The position numbers and the translations under genes were made by a program. The notes beneath the pieces were generated by a model, which made no database searches, was not told where the DNA came from, and saw nothing but the letters and a program-made list of their open reading frames with translations. Positions 47,123 to 56,400 of a stretch of DNA of 64,000 nucleotides are shown in pieces (within the stretch, counting starts at the first letter, position 1; every line of letters starts with the position of its first letter). Origin of the DNA: Vibrio splendidus (lineage in GTDB: Bacteria > Pseudomonadota > Gammaproteobacteria > Enterobacterales > Vibrionaceae); assembly GCF_002873455.1 (NCBI RefSeq), contig NZ_MCUN01000012.1:1-64000 (forward strand), written 5' to 3'.

Positions 47123-48118
47123 TTATTGGTTTGAAGCTAACGCTGCATCGATAAGGTCTGAACCGATGTCTTTTTCAAACTTCTTCCATACTGGTTGAAG
47201 CGCATTTACCCATGCTTCACGCTGTTCTGGCGTAAGTGTACGAACCTCACCACCGGCTTCGATGATGTTGTTTTTGTTCGCTAGGTTAACTTTTGAAGAT
47301 TCTGCATTACGTGTTTCAGAAACTTCTTGAACGATAGTACCAAGCTGTTTACGTACATCTTCAGGTAGGTCTTTCCAGAAGTCGTTTGACGTTACAACTA
47401 GGTAATCCAAGATACCGTGATTGGTTTCAGTTACGCCGTCTTGTACTTCAAAGAACTTCTTACCGTAGATGTTTGACCATGTGTTCTCTTGGCCATCGAT
47501 AACTTTAGTTTGTAGGCCACCGTACACTTCTTTGAAAGACATCTTCTGTGGGTTAGCGCCTAGTTGTTCAAATTGAGCCACCAATACATCTGATGCTTGA
47601 ACACGGAATTTCAAACCTTTTGCATCTTCAGGGCTGATAAGAGGTTTGTTCGCCGACATCTGTTTCATGCCATTGTGCCAAAACGCGAGACCTTGCAGGC
47701 CACGACGCTTCATCGCGTTCTTCAGCTTTTCGCCAGACTCTGAGTTTTGGAAACGGTCAACAGCTTCTACGTCTTCAAATAGGAAAGGAAGGTCAAAAAT
47801 GCGGTATTTCTTAGTGAATTTCTCAAATTTAGACAGCGATGGTGCCGCCATTTGAACATCACCATTTAACAGGGCTTCCAGTACTTTATTATCATCGTAG
47901 AGTGTTGAGTTTGGGAAAACTTGCATACAAGCTTTGCCATTCATTTCCGTGTTTACTCGCTCTTCCAGTAAAGAAGCGGCAATGCCTTTCGGGTGCTTGT
48001 CGGTATTGGTTACATGACTGAATTTAATCACGATTTCACCTGGGTCACAGTTTGCAGCAGCATTAAAGCTTGTGAGCGCCAGAGCAGAGACAGACAGCAG
48101 GGTAAGAGGCTTAAACAT
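47123..48118 (-). CDS. dctP: C4-dicarboxylate-binding periplasmic protein DctP
   Basis: A 331-residue precursor with a signal peptide (MFKPLTLLSVSALALTSFNA then AANC). The mature domain carries the TRAP binding-protein features: IKFSHVTNTDKHPKG, the ligand Arg in GLKFRVQASDV, and GLQTKVIDGQENTWSN. It captures succinate, malate or fumarate. It is the first gene of dctPQM, with a sigma54-like promoter about 60 bp upstream. Confidence 0.94.
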   Translation of the reverse strand: MFKPLTLLSVSALALTSFNAAANCDPGEIVIKFSHVTNTDKHPKGIAASLLEERVNTEMNGKACMQVFPNSTLYDDNKVLEALLNGDVQMAAPSLSKFEKFTKKYRIFDLPFLFEDVEAVDRFQNSESGEKLKNAMKRRGLQGLAFWHNGMKQMSANKPLISPEDAKGLKFRVQASDVLVAQFEQLGANPQKMSFKEVYGGLQTKVIDGQENTWSNIYGKKFFEVQDGVTETNHGILDYLVVTSNDFWKDLPEDVRKQLGTIVQEVSETRNAESSKVNLANKNNIIEAGGEVRTLTPEQREAWVNALQPVWKKFEKDIGSDLIDAALASNQ

Positions 48119-48176
48119 TATTATTCTCCTTAGTAAACAAAGCAGCCCTTCAATGGGAACTGCGTGCTTTCACTAA

Positions 48177-48192
48177 GGCAATTAGCGCGCCA
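48177..48192 (-). promoter_or_regulatory. Sigma54-type promoter of dctPQM
   Basis: On the minus strand the sequence TGGCGCGCTAATTGCC has the -24 GG and -12 GC exactly 12 bp apart and fits TGGCACG-N4-TTGC with one mismatch. It lies about 60 bp upstream of the dctP ATG. A sigma54-dependent activator gene (dctD) is in the same locus. Confidence 0.8.
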
Positions 48193-48277
48193 CATTAATA
48201 CAAACCATTAACAACCCTTTAACCATAAGGCTTCATGATATTTGCCTGTAGTAGTCACCAACTCGCTGCAAAAATTA

Positions 48278-48320
48278 ATGGGTGGGAAATGACACATAGA
48301 ATATTTGTAAATGGGTGGGA
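48278..48320. repeat. Paired 11-bp direct repeats upstream of dctP (candidate activator sites)
   Basis: AATGGGTGGGA occurs at 48278-48288 and at 48310-48320, a 32-bp period close to three helical turns. The pair lies about 90-140 bp upstream of the dctP sigma54 element, where enhancer sites for DctD would be expected. The remaining gap to the thioesterase gene has no other supportable feature. Confidence 0.45.
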
Positions 48321-48474
48321 GTTGACCAACGCATCACTAATGAATACGGCTGAATGAGGTCTGACCAAGAGCCACATTGCCGATGATGCCTTGAAGTAAT
48401 TTCAACCTATCCTGTAGAGTGCTGCACAACTTAGCCAGATTTACCACCCCACTACTTAACAAGAGTTGATACCA

Positions 48475-48882
48475 ATGAGTCAGATCTACCATCACCCAGT
48501 ACAAATTTACTATGAAGATACCGATCACTCAGGTGTGGTTTATCACCCTAACTTTCTAAAGTACTTTGAGCGTGCACGCGAACATGTATTGGGTAGCGAT
48601 AAACTGGCAACATTGTGGAATGAACATGGATTAGGTTTTGCGGTATACAAAGCCAACATGACTTTTCAAGATGGGGTTGAGTTCGCTGAGATCTGCGACA
48701 TCCGAACCTCTTTTGAACTTGATGGCAAATACAAAACGCTATGGCGACAGGAAGTGTGGCGTAAAGATGCAACCAAACCCGCGGTGATTGGTGATATCGA
48801 AATGGTTTGCCTAGACAAAGACAAGCAACTACAGCCCGTGCCTGCTGAAGTCTTAAAAGCGATGCTTGGCGAAACGAGCTAA
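48475..48882 (+). CDS. YbgC-type hotdog acyl-CoA/acyl-ACP thioesterase
   Basis: A 135-residue single-hotdog thioesterase. The 4-hydroxybenzoyl-CoA thioesterase active-site segment is YYEDTDHSGVVYHPNFLKYF (about residues 11-30), with the catalytic Asp in EDTDHSG. A comparable hotdog thioesterase (Orf6) is described beside the pfa cluster of Photobacterium profundum, so this gene may release or edit PUFA products; that is inference. It is convergent with pfaE; an inverted repeat TCGTCTCA / TGAGACGA spans the junction. The ATG at 48475 is preferred to a TTG 9 nt earlier. Confidence 0.85.
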   Translation: MSQIYHHPVQIYYEDTDHSGVVYHPNFLKYFERAREHVLGSDKLATLWNEHGLGFAVYKANMTFQDGVEFAEICDIRTSFELDGKYKTLWRQEVWRKDATKPAVIGDIEMVCLDKDKQLQPVPAEVLKAMLGETS

Positions 48883-48902
48883 CTTCGTCTCACCAAACTA
48901 GC

Positions 48903-49730
48903 TTAAAAGAGATGAGACGATGAAAAGGTTCTCATCTCTATCTGCATGGGTAGCAAATTTCCGCCAAGTGTAACCGCAAAGCGATACTGTTCATCCAGCC
49001 GCCCTAAGCAACACTGCCAATCTGTAGAACTATCGGTTTGCTCAGTAACATCCAACCCAACTCCACTGTATATGCTGATTTCACCATGCAATCTAATTTC
49101 ATCCTGTAAGTTTGGTTGAAAATCCGAAAAGTGAATTGGCAATGTTTGCTCCGTCAGATTGGAGAAATCGAACGAAAAGCTTCGCAACGATGTCGCTAGC
49201 CCCTTGCCCGTCGCTTTGATATACGATTCCTTCAGCGCCCACAGATCGAAAAAGCGCTCTCTCTGTTCTTCTTTATTGAGCTCAAGTAAATCCGTCAATT
49301 CCGTATCTGAAAAGTAGTGCTTCATGATCGAGTCGATATTGGTCGAGCTTCTGGCATGTTCGATATCGACGCCTAATTGAAATGACTTCCCTTCTCTCTG
49401 GCAAACTGCGATTAACAAATGTTCTTTGCTATGACTGATATTGAAATTCAGGCCAGTTTCTATTTGTTGTTTCTCAATTAATCTTGGCTTCCCTTTCTCA
49501 CCATATTCAAAGCGCCACGCTTCAGGCATCAAATCAGAATAGCTAGACAGCACCTTTCTCAGATAATTTCGTACATACAAAGCTTGAATCTGAGATGAGG
49601 GCATTCGATAACGCTCAACTTTGGCAATCTCATCGGTTGTCAGTCTCTTTTTGAGCTGAGATACATTGTCTGGCTGGTCATTCAAGTTACTCAGAGAGCA
49701 TAGCCACAAATCAACAACGGGAGTTTTCAT
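48903..49730 (-). CDS. pfaE: 4'-Phosphopantetheinyl transferase PfaE
   Basis: A 275-residue Sfp-type PPTase. It shows the motifs LNFNISHSKEHLLIAV, the Mg-binding LGVDIEHARSS and FFDLWALKESYIKATGKGL. It transfers phosphopantetheine from CoA to the serine of each PfaA ACP domain and is essential for PUFA synthase activity. It is divergent from pfaA across a 718-bp intergenic region. In several other producers pfaE is unlinked; here it is beside the synthase genes. Confidence 0.93.
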   Translation of the reverse strand: MKTPVVDLWLCSLSNLNDQPDNVSQLKKRLTTDEIAKVERYRMPSSQIQALYVRNYLRKVLSSYSDLMPEAWRFEYGEKGKPRLIEKQQIETGLNFNISHSKEHLLIAVCQREGKSFQLGVDIEHARSSTNIDSIMKHYFSDTELTDLLELNKEEQRERFFDLWALKESYIKATGKGLATSLRSFSFDFSNLTEQTLPIHFSDFQPNLQDEIRLHGEISIYSGVGLDVTEQTDSSTDWQCCLGRLDEQYRFAVTLGGNLLPMQIEMRTFSSSHLF

Positions 49731-49972
49731 TTAACGCGAACTCACTTCTATAAATCACTCTTCAAAACACGATTGGAACAACCAAATCGAACAAATTTAA
49801 CTCACCTATGAATTAAGTGGAACCTAGAGAATACGGGAGGGAAACCCCCTTCATATGAGGACTTAAAACTAATTTTTCAAATAATAACAAATTAAAACAC
49901 AGATCACACTTAGCCTTACACAAGAGGCATCCATTAAATGTTACTTACAAAAATATGACATAGATCTCACCA

Positions 49973-49988
49973 ACTCTAAATATAGAGT
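49973..49988. promoter_or_regulatory. 16-bp palindrome in the pfaE-pfaA intergenic region
   Basis: ACTCTA-AATA-TAGAGT is a dyad with perfect 6-bp arms. It lies 243 bp upstream of the pfaE start. It could be an operator; the binding protein is unknown. Confidence 0.35.
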
Positions 49989-50074
49989 AAAAACACTAAA
50001 AAACAACCCATACCCATTAATTATCAATAAGTTAATTAAATTAAAAATACAAAAATCAAAACCATGCCAAATTC

Positions 50075-50091
50075 ATCTGGTCTGAACAGAT
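50075..50091. promoter_or_regulatory. Candidate FadR operator upstream of pfaA
   Basis: ATCTGGTCTGAACAGAT matches the consensus ANCTGGTCNGACCNGNT at all but one defined position, and agrees with the recalled E. coli fadB site ATCTGGTACGACCAGAT at 14 of 17. A possible -10 (TATCGA, 50115-50120) would place the site centre near -44, an activator-like position. This would link PUFA synthesis to acyl-CoA status. Confidence 0.5.
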
Positions 50092-50242
50092 CATAGTGGC
50101 CTCTGGGAGCATTGTATCGACCACTCACCTCGGGTAGCCTGCTCAACCATTAAACAAATTCACACGTTTTCTTTGCGGATACCGACTTGTCGTTTAGTCA
50201 GACTTTGAACAGGATTTTAATGGACATCGCCTCAACATTTGA

Positions 50243-50449
50243 ATGCCACCGTCGCGCATGAAACACCTCCCCTACACTCGTAAGTCAACGCACTTCGAAA
50301 AACTAATTTCTATCTGGTTGCCGCCACTCAGCAACCTGAATTTTCAGCTGCGCTTCCCTAAGTCTGTTTCAGATTTTCTTTCTATAGCTTTAAAAGCGCA
50401 GCCTCAAAACACGACATCACTTTCTGTGATTTCTAGTGGAGACTCATAA
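50243..50449 (+). CDS. Possible upstream leader ORF coupled to pfaA (68 codons)
   Basis: An open frame of 68 codons ends in TAA overlapping the pfaA ATG as TAATG. The frame contains the pfaA ribosome site. It has no recognised homology, weak ribosome sites of its own and two candidate ATGs (50243, 50258). The overlap resembles the other junctions of the operon (TAGTG, ATGA), but it could be chance. Confidence 0.2.
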   Translation: MPPSRMKHLPYTRKSTHFEKLISIWLPPLSNLNFQLRFPKSVSDFLSIALKAQPQNTTSLSVISSGDS

Positions 50450-53400
50450 TGAGCCAACCCGAGACAAATACACCGGAATCAGTCGACGATACTCGACTGA
50501 ATAAACGCCTTAAAGATATGCCTGTCGCTATCGTTGGTATGGCGAGCATGTTTGCAAACTCTCGCTACCTGAATAAATTTTGGGACCTTATCAGCGAAAA
50601 GATCGATGCGATTACTGAAGTACCAGATACGCACTGGCGTCCAGAAGATTACTACGATTCAGATCGTACGACGCCAGACAAGTCTTACTGTAAGCGCGGT
50701 GGTTTCATCCCAGAAGTAGACTTCAACCCTATGGAGTTCGGTCTTCCGCCAAATATCCTAGAACTGACAGACACTTCACAGCTGCTTTCTCTGATCGTTG
50801 CAAAAGAAGTACTTGAAGATGCCAAGCTGCCTGAAGGCTACGATCGCGATAAGATCGGTATCACGCTCGGTGTTGGTGGTGGTCAGAAGATCGCTCAAAG
50901 CCTAAATGCTCGTCTTCAATACCCTGTTTTGAAAAAAGTCTTCAAGAGCAGTGGTATCAGCGACGACGACAGCGAAATGCTGATCAAAAAATTCCAAGAC
51001 CAATACATCCACTGGGAAGAGAACTCATTCCCTGGTTCATTGGGTAACGTAATATCAGGTCGTATTGCTAACCGCTTTGACCTTGGTGGCATCAACTGTG
51101 TAGTAGACGCTGCGTGTGCAGGCTCTCTAGCCGCAATGCGTATGGCTCTAAGTGAGCTGGTTGAAGGCCGCAGTGAAATGATGATCACAGGTGGTGTGTG
51201 TACTGATAACTCACCAACCATGTACATGAGCTTCTCTAAAACTCCAGCATTCACTACTAATGAAACCATTCAACCTTTCGATATCGATTCAAAAGGCATG
51301 ATGATTGGTGAAGGCATCGGCATGGTTGCTCTTAAGCGTCTTGAAGATGCAGAGCGCGACGGCGACCGAATCTACTCAGTGATTAAAGGTGTCGGTTCTT
51401 CTTCGGATGGTAAGTTCAAGAGTATTTACGCACCTCGCCCTGAAGGACAAGCAAAAGCACTGAAACGTGCTTACGATGATGCTGGTTTCGCACCGCACAC
51501 GCTTGGCCTTTTAGAAGCGCACGGCACAGGTACAGCGGCAGGTGATGTGGCTGAATTTGGTGGCTTAAACTCGGTATTTAGTGAGAACAATGAAGAGAAG
51601 CAACACATTGCGTTAGGCTCTGTGAAATCTCAAATTGGTCACACTAAATCAACCGCGGGTACTGCAGGTTTAATCAAAGCTGCATTAGCACTGCACCACA
51701 AAGTACTGCCGCCAACGATTAACGTATCAGCTCCGAATCCTAAGTTGGATATCGAGAACTCACCGTTCTACCTAAACACACAAACGCGTCCTTGGATGAA
51801 ACGTGTCGACGGCACACCACGCCGTGCAGGTATCAGCTCATTCGGTTTTGGTGGCACTAACTTCCACGTGGTATTGGAAGAGTACACACCAGAACACGCT
51901 CGCGGTGACAAATACCGTCAGCGCCAAGTACCGCAAACTCTGTTATTCAGCGCGGAATCTCGTCAAGCACTGATCAATGAGCTCAAGCAGGTTTCAACTA
52001 AAGCTGCAGATGCGGCATTCAAACTAGAAGCGCTTGCTGAGCAGCACGCTCTACGCGAAGTAGACGCTAAGCACGCTCGTCTTGGTTTAGTTGTCACTGA
52101 CCAATCAGACCTTCAAGCGCAACTGACTCAAGCGGTTTCTATGCTTGAGAGCCAAACCAAAACACATTGGCAGATGCCAAACGGTACTAGCTACCGTGAG
52201 TCGGCACTGATTGCAGAAAATGGTGCAGGTAAAGTGGCAGCACTATTTGCAGGTCAAGGTTCGCAATACCTCAACATGAGTCGCGAGCTTGCTTGTCATT
52301 ACCCTGAAATGCGCCAACAGCTTGCTCAAGCGGATCAGGTATTTGGTCAACACAAGAAAACGGCTCTGTCGCAAATTCTGTTCCCAATTCCAACTTTCAC
52401 ACCAGAAGCAACCAAAGCTCAAGAAGCGGTGTTAACCAACACCGCCAATGCGCAAAGTGCGATTGGTACTGTGTCTATGGGTCAGTTCGATATCATGACT
52501 CAAGCTGGCTTCAAAGCAGACATGGTCGCAGGCCACAGCTTTGGTGAGCTAAGCGCGTTATGTGCATCGGGTGTTATCTCGCAAGACGATTACTACCAGC
52601 TAGCTTTCGCGCGTGGCGATGCTATGGCGGCGACACCAGAACAAGGCGACAGCGGTACTATGTTTGCGGTCATCTTAGACGCAGACAAACTTCCAGCCGT
52701 TGAAAACTGCATCAGCCAATTCGAAGGCGTGAGCATTGCCAACTACAACGCTCCGACTCAACTGGTTATTGCTGGCCCAACTACGACGGTTCAACAAGCA
52801 GCACAAGCGCTGACAGAACAAGGCTTCAAAGCAATCGCTCTGCCTGTATCTGGCGCGTTCCACACTCCACTTGTTGCTCACGCTCAAAAACCATTTGCTG
52901 CTGCAATTGACAAAGCTTCATTTAGCGCTCCAACGCTGCCGCTTTACTCAAACGCAACGGGCAAACTGCACAGCAAAGACGCTAAAGCGATCAAGAAAGC
53001 GTTCAAGCAACACATGCTGCAATCGGTTCGTTTCAGCGAGCAAATTGAAGCGATGTATGAAGCAGGCGCGCGCGTATTCGTTGAGTTCGGTCCGAAAAAC
53101 ATTCTTCAAAAGCTGGTTGAGAAAACATTGGCTGATAAGAACGAAGAGCTTTACGCAATCAGCATCAACCCAAGCCCTAAAGGCGACAGTGACCAACAGC
53201 TTCGCTTAGCTGCGGTTCAACTGTGCGTGGCAGGTATTTCATTAGACAACATTGACCCTTACCAAGCTGACATTGCTGAACCTGCGAAGGCATCACCAAT
53301 GAACATCAAGCTGAATGCAACCAACTACATCAGCCCTGCTACTCGTAAGAAAATGGATCAATCATTGGCTTCGGGCAACGTCACCGAAAAGACTGAGATT

Positions 53401-56400
53401 GTTGAAGTGAAAGTTGAAGTCGAGAAAATCGTGGAAAAAGAAGTGATTAAAACAGAAATCGTTGAAGTACCTGTGGCTGCTCCTCAAGCTTCAAATGTAC
53501 AACAGTCAGCTGCTCCAGCACCAAGCGCACAAGTAGTAACAGCAGCTCAGCAGCCACAAGTGGCGCAATCTGCACCAGCGACTATTCAGCCAGCAGCTCA
53601 AGTAACAGTTGATGAATCTTCACTGCAATCGTTCTTCAATGCTCAACAACAAGCAGCAGAAGTACATCAGCAATTCTTGGCGATTCCTCAGCAATACGGT
53701 GACACGTTCAACACCCTAATGTCTGAGCAAGCGAAAATGGCGACAGCAGGCGTAGCAATTCCTGAGAACCTACAGCGTTCTATGGAGATGTTCCACCAGC
53801 ACCAAGCTGAAACGCTAAAAGCTCACGCTCATTACCTAGAGATGCAAGCGCACAGCAACAGCTCTGCACTTAATATGCTGACGCAAGGTTCAGTACAAAC
53901 GGCACAACCTACCTTCGTTGCGTCAGTCAATGCTCAACCAGCGATTCAAGCTCCAACTACTCCAGCAGCTATCATCCAACAGCCTGTAGCTCAAGTACAA
54001 GCGACTCCTGTACAAGCTCAGTCTGTTCAAGCTGCGCCGGTTCAAAATACAACAACTCAGAAAGCTCCTGTACAGAAAGCATTTCCTGCACCACAAGTAG
54101 CGGCTCAAGCGGCAGCGCCTGTTGCAGCTCAACCTGTTCCAGTTAAAGCGCAACCGGTTCCTGTTGCTGCACCAGTAGCAGTACAATCAGCAGATGCTGA
54201 AAAAGTGATGCTAGAAGTGGTCGCTGAGAAAACGGGTTACCCAACGGAAATGCTTGATCTAGAAATGGACATGGAAGCAGACCTTGGTATCGACTCAATC
54301 AAGCGCGTAGAGATCCTTGGTACCGTTCAAGACGAAATGCCGGACCTACCTGAGCTGAACCCTGAAGATTTAGCTGAGTGTCGTACTCTTGGCGAAATCG
54401 TTACTTACATGAACAGCAAGATGCCAGCATCAGCGCCTGTTGCAGCACAGCCAAGCGCAACCGCTCCTGTTCAAGCAGCTAACGGTCTTGATGCGAAAGT
54501 CGTTCAACAAACCATGCTAGAAGTGGTTGCTGAGAAGACAGGTTACCCAACGGAAATGCTTGATCTAGAAATGGATATGGAAGCAGACCTTGGCATCGAC
54601 TCAATCAAACGTGTTGAGATTCTTGGTACGGTTCAAGATGAACTGCCTACTCTTCCAGAGCTAAACCCTGAAGACTTAGCTGAGTGTCGTACTCTTGGCG
54701 AAATTGTTGACTACATGAACAGTAAACTTCCAGCTTCTGCTCCAGTGTCTTCACAAGCACCAGTAGTTACTCCGGCAACAGCTAGCAATGGTCTAGATGC
54801 GGCTGTCGTTCAAAAAACCATGTTAGAAGTGGTCGCTGAGAAAACGGGCTACCCGACTGAAATGCTAGACCTAGCAATGGACATGGAAGCTGACCTTGGT
54901 ATCGACTCAATCAAGCGTGTTGAAATTCTTGGTACGGTTCAAGATGAACTGCCTACTCTTCCAGAGCTAAACCCTGAAGACTTAGCTGAATGTCGCACTC
55001 TAGGCGAAATCGTAGCCTACATGAACAGCAAGCTTCCAGCTTCTGCTCCAGTAGCAGCTCAAGCATCTACGCCAGCGCAAGCAGTATCAAACGGTTTAAA
55101 CGCAGAACAAGTTCAAAGCACAATGCTGAGCGTAGTGGCTGATAAAACGGGCTACCCAACAGAAATGCTCGACCTAGCAATGGACATGGAAGCAGACCTT
55201 GGTATCGACTCAATCAAACGTGTTGAGATCCTTGGAACAGTTCAAGACCAGCTACCAACATTGCCAGAGCTGAACCCTGAAGATCTAGCTGAGTGTCGTA
55301 CTCTTGGCGAAATCGTTGACTACATGAACAGCAAGTTAGCTCCTAGTTCGGAAGCAGCTACAGCCGCTGTAGAAAGCACGAGCAATGACCTAAATCCTGC
55401 TCATGTTCAATCAACAATGATGGAAGTGGTTGCCGATAAAACTGGCTACCCCGCAGAAATGCTCGACCTAGCGATGGACATGGAAGCAGACCTTGGTATC
55501 GACTCTATCAAACGCGTTGAGATCCTAGGTACAGTTCAAGACCAGCTACCAACGCTGCCAGAGCTAAACCCTGAAGACTTAGCTGAGTGTCGTACGCTTG
55601 GTGAAATCGTTACTTACATGCAAAGCAAGCTATCCGCTGCTGCACCCGTAGCGACTCCAAAAGCTGAATCAGTAACGCCTATCGCAGAAACAGCGACAGC
55701 GGAACTTCCTCCACACAATGAGGTAGCGCTAAAAAAGCTACCAGCGGCAGATAAACTCGTCGATTGTTTCTCAAAAGACGCTTGTGTCGTGATCACAGAT
55801 GATGGTCACAACGCTGGTGTTCTAGCAGAAAAGTTGACCGCTAACGGCATTCAAGTTGCTGTAGTGCGTAGTGCTCTTTCTGCCGCGTCACCTTTAAACA
55901 GTGAAATCGCAAGCTACACACTCAACAGCGTCGATGATGCTGGTGTGACAGCTGTGATTAACGACATCGAAGCAGACCTTAAAACGTCGAACAAAGTGAT
56001 TGCTGGCTTCATTCATTTACAAGCTATCGTTGATGCGAAACAAAGCAACGAGCAAGCAGTTAACTTGAATGCAGACTCAAGAGCTTCACTAACCACAGCG
56101 TTCTTATTCGCGAAGCACCTAAATGGTCAGCTGAATACCGTTTCTGGTCGCAGTGTGTTCTTCACGCTAAGCCGTATCGATGGTGGCTTTGGTTACCTAG
56201 ATACTAAGCAATTAGCGAATGCAGAACTCAACCAAGCCGCGTTGTCTGGTCTAACTAAGACACTGAGCCATGAATGGTCAAACGTGTTCTGCCGTGCATT
56301 GGATGCTGACGCTTCTATTGATGCTCGTCACCTAGCTGAAGCTATCACAGGCGAACTGTTCGATATCGATACCAACACGGTTGAAATCGGTCTTAGCCAT

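Larger units (their letters stand above)
49731..50448. other. 718-bp regulatory intergenic region between pfaE and pfaA
   Basis: The region divides into an AT-rich left half (about 49860-50070), likely to bind nucleoid proteins, and a more balanced right half. It holds a palindrome ACTCTAAATATAGAGT (49973-49988), a FadR-like operator (50075-50091) and a small open frame (50243-50449) that overlaps the pfaA start. No pfaR-type regulator gene is present. The pfaA ribosome site is TGGAG, 7 nt before the ATG. Confidence 0.6.

Noticed and set aside
53923..54186. Antisense open frame rich in Cys, Arg, Leu and Ser
   Set aside because: It is a shadow of the Ala/Gln/Pro-rich PfaA linker on the other strand.
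54205..55640. Regular ~300-bp repeats that might suggest a repeat array
   Set aside because: They are in-frame ACP domains of pfaA, not a CRISPR or other non-coding array.
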